NCBI GenBank assembly: GCA_019915015.1
Contig: JAHBBC010000015.1
Coordinates: 248,001 to 312,000 of the forward strand
DNA length: 64,000 nt
From: Auriscalpium vulgare
Lineage: Eukaryota; Basidiomycota; Agaricomycetes; Russulales; Auriscalpiaceae
Reading direction: 5' to 3'
The notes beneath the pieces were generated by a model. It was not told the DNA's origin and made no database searches. It saw only the letters and a program-made list of their open reading frames with translations. The stretch's first letter is position 1. Every line of letters starts with the position of its first letter. Of the stretch, positions 23,101 through 35,424 are shown piece after piece. A program made the translations under genes and the position numbers.

Positions 23101-25360
23101 AGGTCGCGGCTTCTGTTCACGAGCTTTCCACAAGGTTGCACCCCCGCCAGGATTGTCATGATGCGCCACAGTCCTGATGATCTCGAGCTTCCGTCGACCT
23201 TCGTGGTTGACAGATGCAGAAACGACATGTGTCGGTGAAGACGCGCGCAGTGCGCGGGAGCCGCGTACAAATGCCGAGCTAACGATCTCGGCGCTGTTCA
23301 GGCGAACATCGGTGTACTGAATATGACATGGATGGTAGAGACGTACTGTAAGAGTGCACCAGCCTGTTGGTCAGGTATGCGATCGTTGTTCGCATCTACC
23401 AGTGATAGCTTGTAGATGTCCACTCGGTCCTGGAGTGTCGATTGAGATCTTATACGCATAAATGTGGCTGCAAGCTCACCGGAAACACCGCGCTGAATAT
23501 CTCATTGTCATGCCAGGTCACGTCTTTGAGCCCGCTGGTGGTTGCCGTGAATTGGAGACCTATCTTCTGGTCGTCCCAATCGAAGACCTGTGGAGAATAA
23601 GTAGTTTAAGTATCGAGATGTATGCGACTTGTGACGTAAACGGGAGACTTGCACAGAGCTCGTGATCAGACCAAACGGCGCCCCGCATCTGCGATCCCAA
23701 CGGTGCCACCCGCAGGTCAAGAGAACCAGGCTCGGAAAGGAGGACTCCATGATCTGTGGGTTCACCCAGCTCAACACGAGCCCTGGTCTCGTCCTTCTCG
23801 ACGATCGACAATCGCTCTTTAGAGTGAATGTGGCCTGTCTTGAAGGCATTCAATAAGGGGATCGCCAAGTTGCCAGCGTTCTCTTCTGGGGCATCCTCTT
23901 CTACGGGAGGATCAGGGTCGACGAGGAGGGATCGTGTTATGAACTGATTCGAAGAGTCAACATAATAGAGCTGTAAGGATGCTGGTCCTAAATGTTCATG
24001 AGATACGGGCATGTCGAGGTATCGTAACTTGCGTACCGTCAGACTGCGCGCGCACGCCAAGGCCGTCGACTTGCGCGTGGACAAGCCAGTCACCGATTTT
24101 CTCGACAGCCATCTCACCAGAGTCTAGCTCCGAGCTAGCTCGCAGTGCCAGGAGGGATATTCGCGACGAGTGTTGCCGCTCATTATCTGAGCTATCCAAT
24201 GACGCTGGAGGAACCATTCTTTCATCCAGTGCAGCGAATGCAGCGACAAGCGTGAGCTGGAAGCGGCCAGGTTTTTTAACGTGACGACCTCTGCGATGAA
24301 GAGCTCACCTCGCCCGTGTCAACCAGTTCCAGCCGCTTCCAAATCCAGCCAGTCTTCGGGAGGTGCACTTCTTTCATCCCAGGAGGAGGGCTGAGAGGCT
24401 CGGCACTGAATTGCGAGGTCAAACGACATGTTCCGTCTCTCACACAGAAAACAGACAGCGAGCTGACACGCTATATGAGCAGAAGTATTGGCGAGTGGAA
24501 GCGAGGGCGTACCCATGCGACTGTAAACAGAGGACATGACCACCAAAGTTTAAAGGCTTCAGATCAGCTACAGCGTAGCCTGTGCCAAAGTGCGGGGGGA
24601 AGACATGAAAGTCCAACGACAGAGGATACGGGGACGCAGCCAAGGAAGGTACTAATGCCGGCGACGGCGGACCAGAGAGCGACTTCGAGGTATGCGCCGG
24701 TGAATGCGCTGCCGATAGCAGGGACCGCGCGTCGCTCTTCCGTGTATGCCCAGGAGGGGAAGGCGATGAAGGGATCAACGGCGGCGGTGGCACCTTATCG
24801 AACGCAAACCCCTTCTCAAACGACGGCATAATCCTGTCCGTGACGGACTTCTCCCGGACGCCTCCCTTCAACATCTCCTTCAGCCTCTCCGGCTCCTCGT
24901 CAAAGTCGACGTAGTTCTTCGGTGCTTGTGCCTGCTCGTTCGACACGGCGGACACCGCGCGCGTGCGCGACGATATATTGAATGGCACGAAGTTCGGGGA
25001 CAGGGCCGACGGGGTCGCGGAGCGCGAGTGCGTGCGCCCGTGGCGGTGGGTGTGCGGCGGGCTTGACGGTCGAGACGGTGTGATCTCGAGCAGGTCAATG
25101 GGCCCATCGCGGACCGCCTGGTTGAAGATGTAGATAGTTCCGTCCTCGCAGCCGACTGCTACGCCCTCAGAGGGGTCGTCGAGGCCGGAGAGAGGGCCAG
25201 GAAATGGATCTGGTCCGAGCCCCTTGCCCCAGGACGCGAGGCAGGTTGGTCGCGCGCGCGAGTATGCCTCGGCTAGCAGTCCTTGGGTGGAAGCGTCGGC
25301 ACCTTGAGAGCTGGTGCCATTCGGAAATGTGAAAGGGACCACCAGCGGTGTTGAGTTCAT
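20176..25360 (-). CDS. WDR7 / Rabconnectin-3-beta-like WD40 repeat protein
   Basis: Large WD40 protein whose architecture fits WDR7 (Rabconnectin-3 beta), which works with DMXL/Rav1-type partners in assembling or regulating the vacuolar H+-ATPase on endosomal and vacuolar membranes. The ATG at 25360 begins MNSTPLVVPFTFPNG. An N-terminal propeller part reads EGVAVGCEDGTIYIF. A long serine- and proline-rich linker (SRPSSPPHTHRHGRTHSRS, PPPPLIPSSPSPPGHTRK) is inserted in it. More WD strands follow (ICLGGDNLLLIYAHDRARLWDA, about 22410-22500), then a helical middle region. The C-terminal propeller is SQRLAVGTGEGAVIMYDL, TACSFSPDGRRLITVS and VVLVWKVGSSFSSFFNPG, ending EAVRFEWPSERSVRLKIRG and FST at a TAA (20176-20178). 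The final segments mirror the WDR7 end, where a last WD repeat is followed by a short strand-rich tail. Roughly 15 introns. It starts about 190 bases beyond the stop of RPN1. Family confidence is good; exact exon limits vary. Confidence 0.75.
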
Positions 25361-25551
25361 CGGAAGCCGGCAAGGTGGACGGAGGCTCGAAGACGCGTCA
25401 AGCCTAAGTCACGCTTCCGAGGCCGACTCCTTCAAACAACCATCTCATCATCGTGTGCACTTTCTCGAGCGATTCACTCAAGCCAAACGAGAGTATTATG
25501 TTATATGCATTGATACACCATTCTACACGCCACGCAGAACTACCAGCCCAT
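25361..25551. other. Compact spacer between RPN1 and the WDR7-like gene
   Basis: About 190 bases separate the RPN1 stop from the WDR7-like ATG on the same strand, so the downstream promoter overlaps the RPN1 3' untranslated region. Confidence 0.5.
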
Positions 25552-28500
25552 CTAGATGTCCATTTTGTCTTCCCGCTCCCACCCAGGATTCTTCTGCAGC
25601 AGCAAGAAGCCCTCCAGCACATTTGCATAGGGGATGAACTCCTCCGTCGCCAGCTCCGCGCGCTCGGTCGTCGCGAGCCGTACTGGTGTTGAGTACGTTT
25701 GGAAGCCGGAGATCGTGCGTGGCTTGCCTGCTTGGCCAACGACGTCGACGGCCTGCAAAATCAGGGCGTCAGTGAAAGAGACAAAGAAGATGAAGTGTGG
25801 AACGTACCGTGCCGACGCGGACGGTGACGGGCTTGGGTTCGAGCTCCTCGTCGAGGGTGATGAGGAACCGCGGGTACATCGACGGTACGAGGAAGTACAG
25901 CATCCAGTGGTACTTGTCCAGCACAACTACACGCCGACGCGCTCAGCATTTTCCACACCCTTGGCCAGAAATGACTTACAAGCTTTCGCGTCCGTGAACG
26001 CCGTCAAAGTTGCCAACAACCCCGCAATCGCCGTCTTGCTCAGGATCTGACGATTCAGGAAGAATGGATTGATCCCGATCGTGCCCTTGCCCATGTGCAC
26101 GAGGCCCTGCGCAATGCGCACCATAAACAGGCAGTCCGGCTCCTTGTGGTAGTACCCTGCAAGCTGCCGCAGCATTTGCGCAAGGCGCGCGTTGTTCGAG
26201 CCCGCGCCGACGAGGCCCATCGCGAAGATCGCGTTGAGCGCAACGGCAAGGTCGTTGTCGTGGCTGTATTTCGAGAGCGTGTCGAGGAGGGGGAGTTGAG
26301 GGTTGGAGGCGGATAGGAGGCCGAGCGCGAGGGGGACAGTTTTACGGATGACGGGGTCTCCGTAGTGCATCTGAAGGGCACCGTCAGCGGGACAACGGTG
26401 TAACTAAAGACGCAACGCACCAAGTGATTGAACTGTCGTATAGACATATCTGCCCCGATGTCCTCACCCATGGCCACGAGGGCAATCCCAAGAACAGCGA
26501 ACGCTTGGAACGTGTCATCCTCCTTCTTGGGCTCCTTTTTATCCTCGCCTTCCTTTTCCTCCTCTTTCACGCCCTCAGAGCTGTTCACGTGCTCGCCGCA
26601 GTGTTGTAGCATTGCTTGGACGCGTAGGACATTGCCTGTGCCCGCAAAGGCACACATCTCGACCATGACCTGGACCTGTTTTGACAGCGAGTGGGGGATA
26701 GCTTTCAGGGTCTCGATAGTCGCGTCGTAGCCATCACTCGCTTGTACGCCTAGCACGTACAGTCAGACCCGACGAGACATCGTAACCGAAGAGACACTCA
26801 CCAACATAGAGCAACGCCAAGCCCAGACCCATAAATCGTGCCCACTTCTCCTCCAGCGCCGCATTCTCCCGCTCCATCAACGTTTGCAGAATACCACTCG
26901 AAGCTTCCCCGTTCTCGCTTCCCACGAAGATGAAGCCGATGGATAATGCCGCGAGACTGGCAATCTCCATGCTCACATCCTCGTCGCCGACAAATGGTAG
27001 GAGCAGGTTGAGAAGGTCCTCGCGGTGCGAGCCGGCATATGCGAATCCGAGACCGACGATGGCGGAAGTCTTCAGCGGTACAGACTTGTTGTTGACCTGC
27101 TCGCCAAGGAGCGCCAGCGCTGCGTCGGCTTCGGAGTGGACGCCGGCGTTGAGGATACCTGTGGCGAGGAGCGCACCAGCCTATATCAAACTGTTCAGAC
27201 GAGAGGATATCAGATCGCGGTCTGCATGACAGACCTTGATGTACTCTTCTGACGAGTAGGTGTACTTATCGACATGGCTCAACCCGATGTCAGTATCCCA
27301 CAGAAGACTGAGCCCTAGGCTGGCGGCGGCGGAGAGCATGCCTGCAGAGAAGAGTGAGCAAAGAAGTACGGTAAGAAAAGGGTTGAGATTCACCGTGATC
27401 CTTGTTCTTGTAGATCCAACTGCTGCCCTCATCAGCTTCCACCATCAGCTTGTCGTTTCCGAACCCAGCATTTACAAACGCGTTCACGAATGTTCCCGCA
27501 AGATTACCTCGAGCAGAGTCCACGCTCGAGGCCGTCGAGCCTAAACGCGTAGCCATAGAAGTCAACGTATCAGCGTCAACGAGCGAACCCACTCACGTGT
27601 AGTTTCCAGATGGGCCTTGTACACATCCTCCAAGCTCTTCGCCTCCTCCACGCCCACCTCCTTTCCAAAAGACTTGAAGTGTCGGCTTAGCTGAGTATTG
27701 AACAGAATCTCCTGCAGGTCGTCAGGAAGGTCTTCCAGCACCTCGTCGCCGTCATCATCTATCGACGAAAACTGCAGCCATTGGATCGGAACCTGAGCAC
27801 GAGCCAGGATGAAGGCGAGCTGGCGCTTCATCAATCTGCGCATATACGACTGTCAGGACGCGCAGGGAGAGCATTAAGCAAGAGCCACACACGGATTGCC
27901 CGGCGCATGGAAGTCTTTGCGAATGAGGTCGGGGTCGTTCAGGCGGATGGCGAGGCCGAGTGCCTCAGTGAACTTGTGATGCCGCTCGTATATCGTATGC
28001 GCCGTCCTCAAAAACGCGACGTCGTCTTGTGGTGGGAGCAAAGACACGCATCTGGAAGCCACTTGAGCTCAGTGACACACGAGCGAAAAATGATAGCAAG
28101 ACTCACGCAATCATGTACTGCGTAACTCGCGCATATGTATTCTCGTCGACAATATCCACCAGGCGGTTCACGATCTCCAGCTCCTCCAGCAGATCCACCG
28201 CATCCGGCTCCGCGTTATGGCTCAACAAGAATATCGCGCACACGATTGCAAGGTCGCGCAGGTCGTCCGTCGTGCCGACCGGCAGCGGGTCCTTCTTCTC
28301 AGGCAGCTTCAAGTCGATGACCACCTCCTTGGGCGGCTCGGCGCCCAGCTCGGCGTGTAACTTCACGCGCTCGCGCGTCGCGTTGGCCTGCAGGAGCGCG
28401 GCGGTCTCCGCGTACTCGGCCTGCTCGCGCAGGTTGTACTCCTCGCCCAGCTCGGCGGCAAGGTGTCGCACGTACTCGTGGCCCCAGTCGCCCGGGTCTG

Positions 28501-29116
28501 CGAGCGAGGACGCGGCGAGCAGCGACGCGGCGAGGAGGCGGTAGCGAAGTGTGCCACGGGGCTCGGTATCGGAGTAGGTCATCGCGAGCACTGACAGAAT
28601 GTCGGCAAACAGGCTCTGCGGGTACATGGAGGTTGGTCAGTGGGAATGAACGGAATGGCGCACAACTGACCTTGTCCTCTGATGACGGCCATGTTTCGTA
28701 TAGAGTCTGCAGGTCGGGATAGTGGGGCCGCAGAAACTTCAAGGGTTTGGGAACGGATGTCATAGACGAGGTAGAAGTGCGGATGAGCGTGCGGAGAGTC
28801 TCGAGCGCGGGGCGGTATAGTGTAGTGTCGGATTCCTATGCAATGTTCTTAGCTTGCGCCAGCGCACGCTGAGGGCACCCTACGCACCTTCAGCCGCTCC
28901 ACGAGCATCTCCAGCTCTCCGCGTAGCTGGATATCCTCCTCCGACTAGCGCAAGTAAGTCGAGCTGCCCGCGCACAGGCATGCACAGACGTACCAGCTCC
29001 TCGCCCTCCTTCTGCTCGGGCTTGAGTTTCGCTGCGGCGTCATCCTTCGGCTTCTCCTCCTTCTTCTTTGGATCCTGCGACGGGACGGCAATCGCGAATT
29101 CTGTGGGCTCCGGCAT
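25552..29116 (-). CDS. RPN1: 26S proteasome regulatory subunit RPN1
   Basis: Non-ATPase subunit of the 19S regulatory particle base; a scaffold that binds ubiquitin-like shuttle factors and the deubiquitinase Ubp6 and touches the Rpt ring. The ATG at 29116 gives [20 protein letters not shown], a charged Lys/Glu leader typical of RPN1, then [20 protein letters not shown] (after an intron) and [19 protein letters not shown]. It continues with [49 protein letters not shown] and [20 protein letters not shown]. The proteasome/cyclosome repeats follow ([57 protein letters not shown]). The conserved end is [18 protein letters not shown], finishing [12 protein letters not shown] at a TAG (25552-25554). 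About twelve short introns; all exons join in frame. Single-copy essential gene in fungi. Confidence 0.95.
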
Positions 29117-29381
29117 GGCAGAAAACAGGGAATATGGACGGTCACTTGCGCGTACGACGCGCGTCCACAGGCGTGATGGTCACAGGCGTAACGCGACTTC
29201 GTCACACGGCGACATACTCGCGTCCGCGTCACGCACGGTGCTCGTCGACTCCTCAGTCAATGCCAGTCATGCCCGTCGTTTTATTCACCATTCCGTCGCT
29301 CCATGTCTTGGGTCTCCTTTAGATCTTTGCGCGAACCGTCAGTGAATCCAACCGCAAGCTCATCATGCTATGACCATCTGG

Positions 29382-30266
29382 TCACTGCCGACCGACCAAC
29401 CCAAGCGCCTCCAATCTCCTTCTCTTCTCCAGCGCCCACATTTCCGCGCCCTCCTTTCTCGCGTTCACGCGCTGCACCTCCATGACCAGCTCTGCCTCCT
29501 CCTCTGCCGTCATACAATAGCTGAACTCTTCCCCCGTGTCCAGCAGCGTCCGCGCCTCCATCCACCCCTTGTCGTCCTTCACCGCCGGCGCGCGGAACGT
29601 GTCGCCCACCCTCACACCAGCGGCCCCGCACCCAGGGCACCGCGACTCCAGCACTTGCCACCACAGCTCTGGGCAGTACGCCTTTCTCTCCTCGAATCCC
29701 TCGATGCCCGTATCCTTGTAGTCGCTCGCCGCGAAGGCATTCGCCACGTCCTGTATGCGCCCCCTTTCCTCCCCCGAGCTTTTGTTCCACACATCGTGCC
29801 ACGCGGCCCATACTCCCGCAAGACGCTCACGGTCGGGGCGCACGACCCACCGATCCCTGAAGGGCGGCGTGTCGTACTCATTTCCTTCGACCCACGCGGG
29901 TTTGAACGTTCGCTTACAGGTGAAGCAGGCGTACTTGGGGCGGCCCGCGCCGTTGCACGCGCCTTTATACCCCTGGGCCTGCGTGAGCGCCATGTAGTGC
30001 GTGTGCCCGTCGGTGTAGTGGTAGCGCTCGTTCTCTTCGACGCCCTCCGGCCCCCAGAAGCCGCAGCACCCCTTCCCGCAGCCGCTCACGCGCACGGAAC
30101 CGACATGGCAACCGATAAAACGTTGGCGGTCTTGCCTGCCGTGCCTATCAACACGGGAAGTCCTGCGGGGAGCTGGCGCACCTGCGACACGACATGGGAC
30201 TGTTGATGAGCTTGCGACTGTTCGATCTGGGGATGTCCACTGTGCAGTGTTGGTGCAGTGAAGCAA
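29382..30266 (-). CDS. Cysteine-rich protein of unknown function with paired CxxC motifs
   Basis: Unrecognised protein, probably zinc-binding. The open frame contains SGCGKGCCGFWGPEG, YACFTCKRTFKPAWVEGNEYD and SRCPGCGAAGVRVGDTF, so four Cys-x2-Cys or similar pairs that could form a treble-clef or zinc-ribbon fold. Between them lie an aromatic stretch (VWAAWHDVWNK) and FEERKAYCPELWWQVLE. The C-terminal half is acidic then basic (AEEEAELVMEVQRV, LEKRRRLEALGLVG) and stops at 29382. The upstream part of this frame lacks an ATG (its first start-like codon is TTG at 30266), so the true start must be in a further exon between about 30150 and 30400, which I could not fix. The gene lies 265 bases upstream of RPN1 on the same strand. 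GC content is high. Confidence that this is a real gene is moderate, based on the codon-like composition and ordered Cys motifs. Confidence 0.6.
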   Translation of the reverse strand: MLHCTNTAQWTSPDRTVASSSTVPCRVAGAPAPRRTSRVDRHGRQDRQRFIGCHVGSVRVSGCGKGCCGFWGPEGVEENERYHYTDGHTHYMALTQAQGYKGACNGAGRPKYACFTCKRTFKPAWVEGNEYDTPPFRDRWVVRPDRERLAGVWAAWHDVWNKSSGEERGRIQDVANAFAASDYKDTGIEGFEERKAYCPELWWQVLESRCPGCGAAGVRVGDTFRAPAVKDDKGWMEARTLLDTGEEFSYCMTAEEEAELVMEVQRVNARKEGAEMWALEKRRRLEALGLVGRQ

Positions 30267-30399
30267 AGGAGCGCGAGTCTTCCATCAGGCTCGGAGCCGC
30301 ATGGGAGCACGTGGGGCACAAGTCCATTCGGCGTAAGCCGCGTCTGGCGTCGCATCAAGACCATTCAGACAGCGTCAGCGCGTAAATTTCGCCACAAGT

Positions 30400-32042
30400 A
30401 CGACACCATCCTGCATCTATCAGCACCTGGAGCATCAAGACGAGAGCCGCCGACATCTTTGCCTTCCCTTGCAATTGGTCCACTCTTCCACTATATATAT
30501 ACATCAAGCGTACTATCAAGTAATCGGCCTTCCATTGACATCGCTGACGGCCGGCGCCCTCACGCTGGAGCCTAAAATCTGTGGCCAGCGTCTTTCTTCC
30601 CATGCTGTACTATCCAGCATCATCTCTCCTGCGTGTTCGCCTACCCGAACAATGGCCCGGACATTCTCGCCCGGCACCGCGCGCGAGCGTATCTGCCTAG
30701 TATCAACTGCCTGTCGCCGCCGCCGCAAGGTCCATCGCCGTCGAAGCGTTTCAGCAGTTTTCAAGCTTTCATCAGCAGAACCCACCGGCGAGCAAACGCA
30801 CTACCGAGTGCCGTGTAAATCTCCCTCTCTCATAACGAGAGAATGCAGAGAAGACGCAATTTATAGCGGCGGGGCCGAGCAGGTCACGCGCACGCTCATC
30901 AGACCCGGGGCCCTGCAGACAGGGCTGAGGGTAACGTCCGTTGCCATTGCCACGCTCCAGCGTGCGACATCTGGCGCGATTCAGTCGGACAACGCGTTGC
31001 CGAGGAGTCCAGAGGTGCAGCCAGGAGTCGCCGGACTACGTGGGATAGCGTGGGATATCATTTTTGCAATAGGGTCATTGCCATATGGGACGCGGACCAG
31101 CAATCTTTGCTGCTAGCCATTTTTGCGAGGAGCAATTGCGTCACCAGGATATCCTATCCTATCGGCCTTATCCTATCCAGGCGAGTATCCACTGCTTGCA
31201 AAGTGGTGCGCTGTGTGCGCGCGAAGCCAGAACTCGATCGCGGCGCTTGGCTTCGGACGCAGGGTCGCGCTCCGCAGAAGACGAGATGGATATATCCTAT
31301 CAGAGAGAACTGGGGACCCGTGCTCCAAAAATATAACAACGAGGCATCGCGTTCTAATGAGCGGGGTCTCAACTCTCAAGAGCGGGAAAGAACGGTAAAA
31401 TGCTCGGTCGTCCGGGTCGGCCGAGGCGGGACTAAACTTATCATGGATCCGAATTTGCTTCCAGGAGGCGTAGCGCGGCTTGCATGAGCAGTGTCGTTAG
31501 GGCACAAATAACTAGAAGGTACGCGAGAGTTGAGGCCTGAGGGCCTGAGGCGAGAGCCGCCGGGTTGTGTCCGGCTCGTCCCCAGGCCCGCCAATCATAA
31601 GTACCGTACGGCCTGCCCGCCCAAGGGTCGGATGCCCGTGTGCCCGACGTTGCTCGGCCGCGCACTACTACTAGTCCTGTTTTTAGTAGACACCGGCGCT
31701 CAGGTTCAAGCGAGAACCGGAACGGCCGACGATATCATTTCTGGTCGAACTCGAATAGCGGCGCGGTCGGGGATAGCGCGCGCGGGCGGAGGATATTTGT
31801 TTGAGGCGGAGGCAGATCGCGGTTGTCCGGGTATGAGGCTCGTCGAAGCCTCCGTTCGCGACAAGCGAGCTTGGTCTCATCAGATTCGCCAAATGCGCCA
31901 AATGACCCTCGCACACACTTCATAAACCCATCAACTCCGGGCCCGCCGCCCTCCCCCACCCTCCCTTCTACCTTCGCGCCCACTGCTCTCCCCATCGCGC
32001 TCTCTCTCCTTAGCGTCACCTTCCCCGCCGACCACCACCCGC
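30400..32042. other. Intergenic region upstream of the rhodopsin-type gene
   Basis: No gene recognised. A TA run (CTATATATATAC, about 30492) and interspersed TATCC/TATCCTATC repeats near 31148-31190 are visible. Both strands have medium open frames (for example 30469-31116 plus, 31735-32019 minus) without motifs. Pyrimidine-rich DNA at 31940-32030 is consistent with the core promoter of the following gene. Confidence 0.4.
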
Positions 32043-33298
32043 ATGGGCGTCAACATCCACGATGCCGCAGGGCAGATCGAGGGTGCGTCGCCCCGCCCAC
32101 TCACCTTCCCGCACCATCTCACCTCGCGTCTGCAGTCACCCTCGCTGTCGTTGGCACCATCGCGCTTTGCATGACCATCGCGCGCCTTTGGATTCGCCGC
32201 GACCGCTACTGGTGGGATGACGCATGGGCTTTATTTTCTCTTCTCAAGTGTGTCCCATATCCATCATGCCGCCATACAGCTCTCTGACCTGCTCCAGCCT
32301 TTTCCTTCAAACTACAGGTGTAATTATACACGTTCGAGATCCTTGTACGCTCTTGCCTTCTGCCGCTGTGGGTTGATCCTAAACGTCCCACAGCGACGGT
32401 CGCGAAGCACGAACGCATCACCGCGTACTACCTCATGGCGATGTCCTTCTATACCGTCATCTGGTCTGCGCGCACCTCCATTCTCTTCTCCATAATTCGT
32501 ATCGACCCCGACCCGCACACGCGCCGCCGTCTGCGCTGGGTCGCCGCCGCCTTCATCGGTGCCATCGGCTTCTTCATTGCGCAAATCCTCTGGGTCTGCG
32601 AACCGGAGCCCAAGTGGAAGGACCTCCCGAGTCCGCAGTGCCATCTCACTAAGCAGGTCGCGATTTGCCAACTCGTCTGTGAGTGCATAGCATCCTGCGT
32701 GCGCGTCTGAGACGGGCTTCTGACGCGCTACGTGCACAGCGGACGTGATCTCCGACTCGCTGCTCATCACCCTGCCGCTCCGGCTCATCCACGGTATTCG
32801 GGACACGCGACTGCGCAGGCGTGTCATGTTCATCTTCTCCACCAGTAGTACGTACCGCATCTATTTTTTCTCCGCCGCTCTGACGCTGACGCTCGGCTAG
32901 TCGTCACTACCGTCGTGTCCCTCGTGCACGCGGTCTACATCATCCGCTCGGGCGGCAAGAACGTGCTCATCGCCGCAATCGTCGAGCTGGGCATGTCGCT
33001 CACCGTCGCGAATGTGCCCGTCGTCGTGACCGCGTTCGCGCGCGTCGTCAAGCGCGACGCGAGCGCCGCGGGCACGGAGGACCCAGACGGCGGCCCGCGC
33101 TGGACGACGCTGCAGTTCCGCCGCGTCACGGGCCAGTACAGCGTCAGCGCCGGCACGCGCCAGTTCGGCGGCGCGACGACGGGCACGGGCAGCGTGATGC
33201 CCGGCACCGTCACGCTCGCCACGCTTCACGGCTCGGACGAGACGTCGCAGTTCGACTCGAAGGACTCGGGCATGGGCAAGATTGCCACGTCCCTCTGA
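32043..33298 (+). CDS. Rhodopsin-type fungal integral membrane protein
   Basis: Seven-helix-type protein of the fungal rhodopsin-domain family (related to PTH11-like integral membrane proteins). The basidiomycete members have no assigned ligand. The ATG at 32043 gives MGVNIHDAAGQIE, then a helix VTLAVVGTIALCMTIARLW and the diagnostic WWDDAWALFS loop. After an uncertain junction (32250-32410) come VAKHERITAYYLMAMSFYT, VIWSARTSILFSIIRIDP, RRLRWVAAAFIGAIGFFIAQ, and the cysteine-containing extracellular loop ILWVCEPEPKWKDLPSPQC. These are followed by AICQLVSDVISDSLLITLPL, HGIRDTRLRRRVMFIFS, VTTVVSLVHAVYIIRSGG and ELGMSLTVANVPVVVTAF. The tail is hydrophilic and Gly/Thr-rich, ending MGKIATSL at TGA 33296-33298. 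The two Cys in the loop fit the conserved disulfide of the family. Confidence 0.8.
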
Positions 33299-34640
33299 TC
33301 ATCCGGGCCCCGAAGCGGTGTATGAATGCCTGCTGTACGACGACGATGACAACGACGACAACGACGACAACGACCCCTGCTGCAACGGCGGGTGCGGGCG
33401 CACCGCGTCTGGGGATGTAACAAAGGAAGGATACAACGCGCGCGCCGCAGCGCTGCGATACCTGACAAAACGCGGCGCGCGCCGTGGACGAGATACCGTG
33501 ACTGAATGTGTGTTGTACTGTGCAACGTGTTAGGTGTGCTTCTTGGTTCAGGCCAGGACATGTGGGGGGATGGACCGGTGTTGTTTAGCCATACTTTATT
33601 ATGCCTTGGTCTGTGGGTGATATACTGGTTGGGCCTATGGTCGTTATTGCTTTCGATTTTGCTATCGCTATCATTGTACGTAGAATTTGAAACGCTCGTT
33701 GCGCAATCTGATACTTATTCGACTCCATCGCCCTATCCTGAAGAACTTTTGGAGTGGCCGTGGCGCCTCGGGATGCCTTTCGAAATTTCGATTCCATGAG
33801 ACAGCATGAAACAGCATGAAACAAATTGATCAGCACACGGTACGCACAACGTAACGCACCTCACGCGTACGCCCCGATCGATATCCTTTTGGAAGTCGAC
33901 GTCGATTTCCGTGAGTGCGAGGACTCGGTATTATAAGGGCCCGGGCGGGCCGTTGCCAGCTTAGTCAGCAGATAAGTCCAACTTTTCTTCTCTAACCTGA
34001 TTTCGACGACTCCTCGTTGAACGTGCAACTAACTTCAATACATGGATCGCGGATTGAACTTCGACCTCGTCCGCTTGAGTTAGAGCCGCACGCACGATAC
34101 GACAGAAGTGTAACGATGATTCTATCAGCTTGTGACTGGTACTGGAGACGGAGTGCTCAGTGCACTCTCAATTGCCTTCCCTGAGCTGTCTGGATCTGAA
34201 TCTGTCGACCGAGATCCATCCGGACCTCCGCCGCATCACTCACTGACAGCCGAGCCCACCCCGGGCCCTCGAGCTGCAGCTTCGCATGATTGTCCCGCTC
34301 AAGCGTCACATAGCAGCTGGAACGGTCCGCTTTTATCATCAACGTAAGTTTGAAGTGTAGGTGCATCTTTTTTTTTTTTTGCGCTCAGGCGTACAGCGTG
34401 CTGTGTCTACCAGCCAAATTGTCTTCCCTGAGCTTCGCAACCTCACGAAGCGCACCTGTTCATTAAATTTGCGGCTAATAGTGCTGACAATACGAGACAA
34501 TACGTGTGCGTAGGCAGCCGTGCGGTAATTCTACTAGTCTCCGTTACCGACCTTGCGCGGAAGCTGACAGTCGCCGCCACTAACGGTAATTCTAGTACAG
34601 TAGATCGCACAACAGAGAAGGCCTAGAGAAGGCAAAGTCA
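33299..34640. other. Intergenic interval downstream of the rhodopsin-type gene
   Basis: Begins with the 3' region of the preceding gene, including a GAC/AAC-type trinucleotide tract (33337-33374). A T run of about 12 bases lies near 34370. A 21-base stretch with ACAGCATGAAACAGCATGAAAC lies near 33802. No gene recognised. Confidence 0.4.
33337..33374. repeat. Imperfect GAC/AAC trinucleotide microsatellite
   Basis: Tandem ACGACG / ACAACG units just after the stop of the rhodopsin-type gene, probably in its 3' untranslated region. Confidence 0.7.
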
Positions 34641-35160
34641 AATACCTCTAGGCCTGTCTGAGGTGTCCGCGACTATCTGCGAGGTGCGCACGCGGTGCAC
34701 CCCATCGCAACGCTTGAAGTCGAAAATTTGGCTGTCGAACTCAGCGTTGTATCTGACAAGGTCGACCTGCTCCGCACGGCTAGCGAGCTCATTATCAAGG
34801 TCGTTGCCTTTAGCCCTCTCGGGCGCAGACTACTCACGGGCCAACTGTCACTGCGTAGTAGCTTTTTGGCGCCCTTGCTCTCGGCGACGTCGAGTCGGCG
34901 TAGTAACTATGACGGTGCATTGACTCTCCGCTCTAATTTGTTCCCTAAAAATTTATCGCCGAGATCCCCGAGGGGCCTCCCGCCGCCGAGTTGAGTTACC
35001 CGCTCCAGGTACGCTTCTGCGCATGTTGAAAGCGCACAATGCTGATGAAAACGAGAGGTACCTCGATGAGAACGTTGGCGCCTTGAAGTTGAGTGACAGC
35101 GAGGTTGCGGCTGTGCGAGTGCTCGCAGAAAAAGCGATGCAGACGTTGGTGGACGCCGCG
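34641..35160 (+). pseudogene. Aldo-keto reductase pseudogene
   Basis: Remnant of an aldo/keto reductase of the pyridoxal reductase/YakC type. Pieces read in different frames: KYL then GLSEVSATICE (about 34640-34685), then VHPIATLEVENLAVELSV, KVDLLRTASELIIKVVAFSP and LGRRLLTGQL (34700-34850), then NLFPKNLS (34940), and finally DENVGALKLSDSEVAAVRVL (35060-35130). In working family members these correspond to the strand before the active-site pocket, the AFSPLGRGLLTG loop, and the C-terminal cofactor clamp with the ENxGAL helix. Frame changes occur near 34650 and 34690, stops lie between the blocks, and the N-terminal half with the catalytic Tyr-Lys-Asp is absent. Non-functional. Confidence 0.72.
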
Positions 35161-35424
35161 GCTTGCCTCCTGCCGTCCTTGCTCTCACTTACGGCGATAC
35201 GCACGGGTTGGAGTAAGTTCACACAGTGTTGTTGCAACGAGATATAGCTTTTGTTTGGGTTGTGGATCGCATGGAATGAAACGTGTGGCGTGCTGTACGA
35301 GTCGTGACTTGAATCATGAGCAAAGAGTAGTAATGCAGGTAAGTAGTTCTATGTTATGATGTCTATAGATACAAATGCCAGAGAAACGAAGGTAAATCAA
35401 GAGATAGACTACACAGAAGTGATG
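35161..35424. other. Spacer between the reductase remnant and the Furry homolog
   Basis: About 260 bases with no gene; contains the 3' untranslated region of the minus-strand Furry homolog. Confidence 0.4.

Noticed and set aside
29370..30206. 278-codon plus-strand open frame
   Set aside because: Antisense to the cysteine-rich minus-strand gene, whose ordered Cys motifs are more convincing.
31140..31195. TATCC repeats as a regulatory or satellite array
   Set aside because: Too few and irregular units to separate from chance in a gene-poor spacer.
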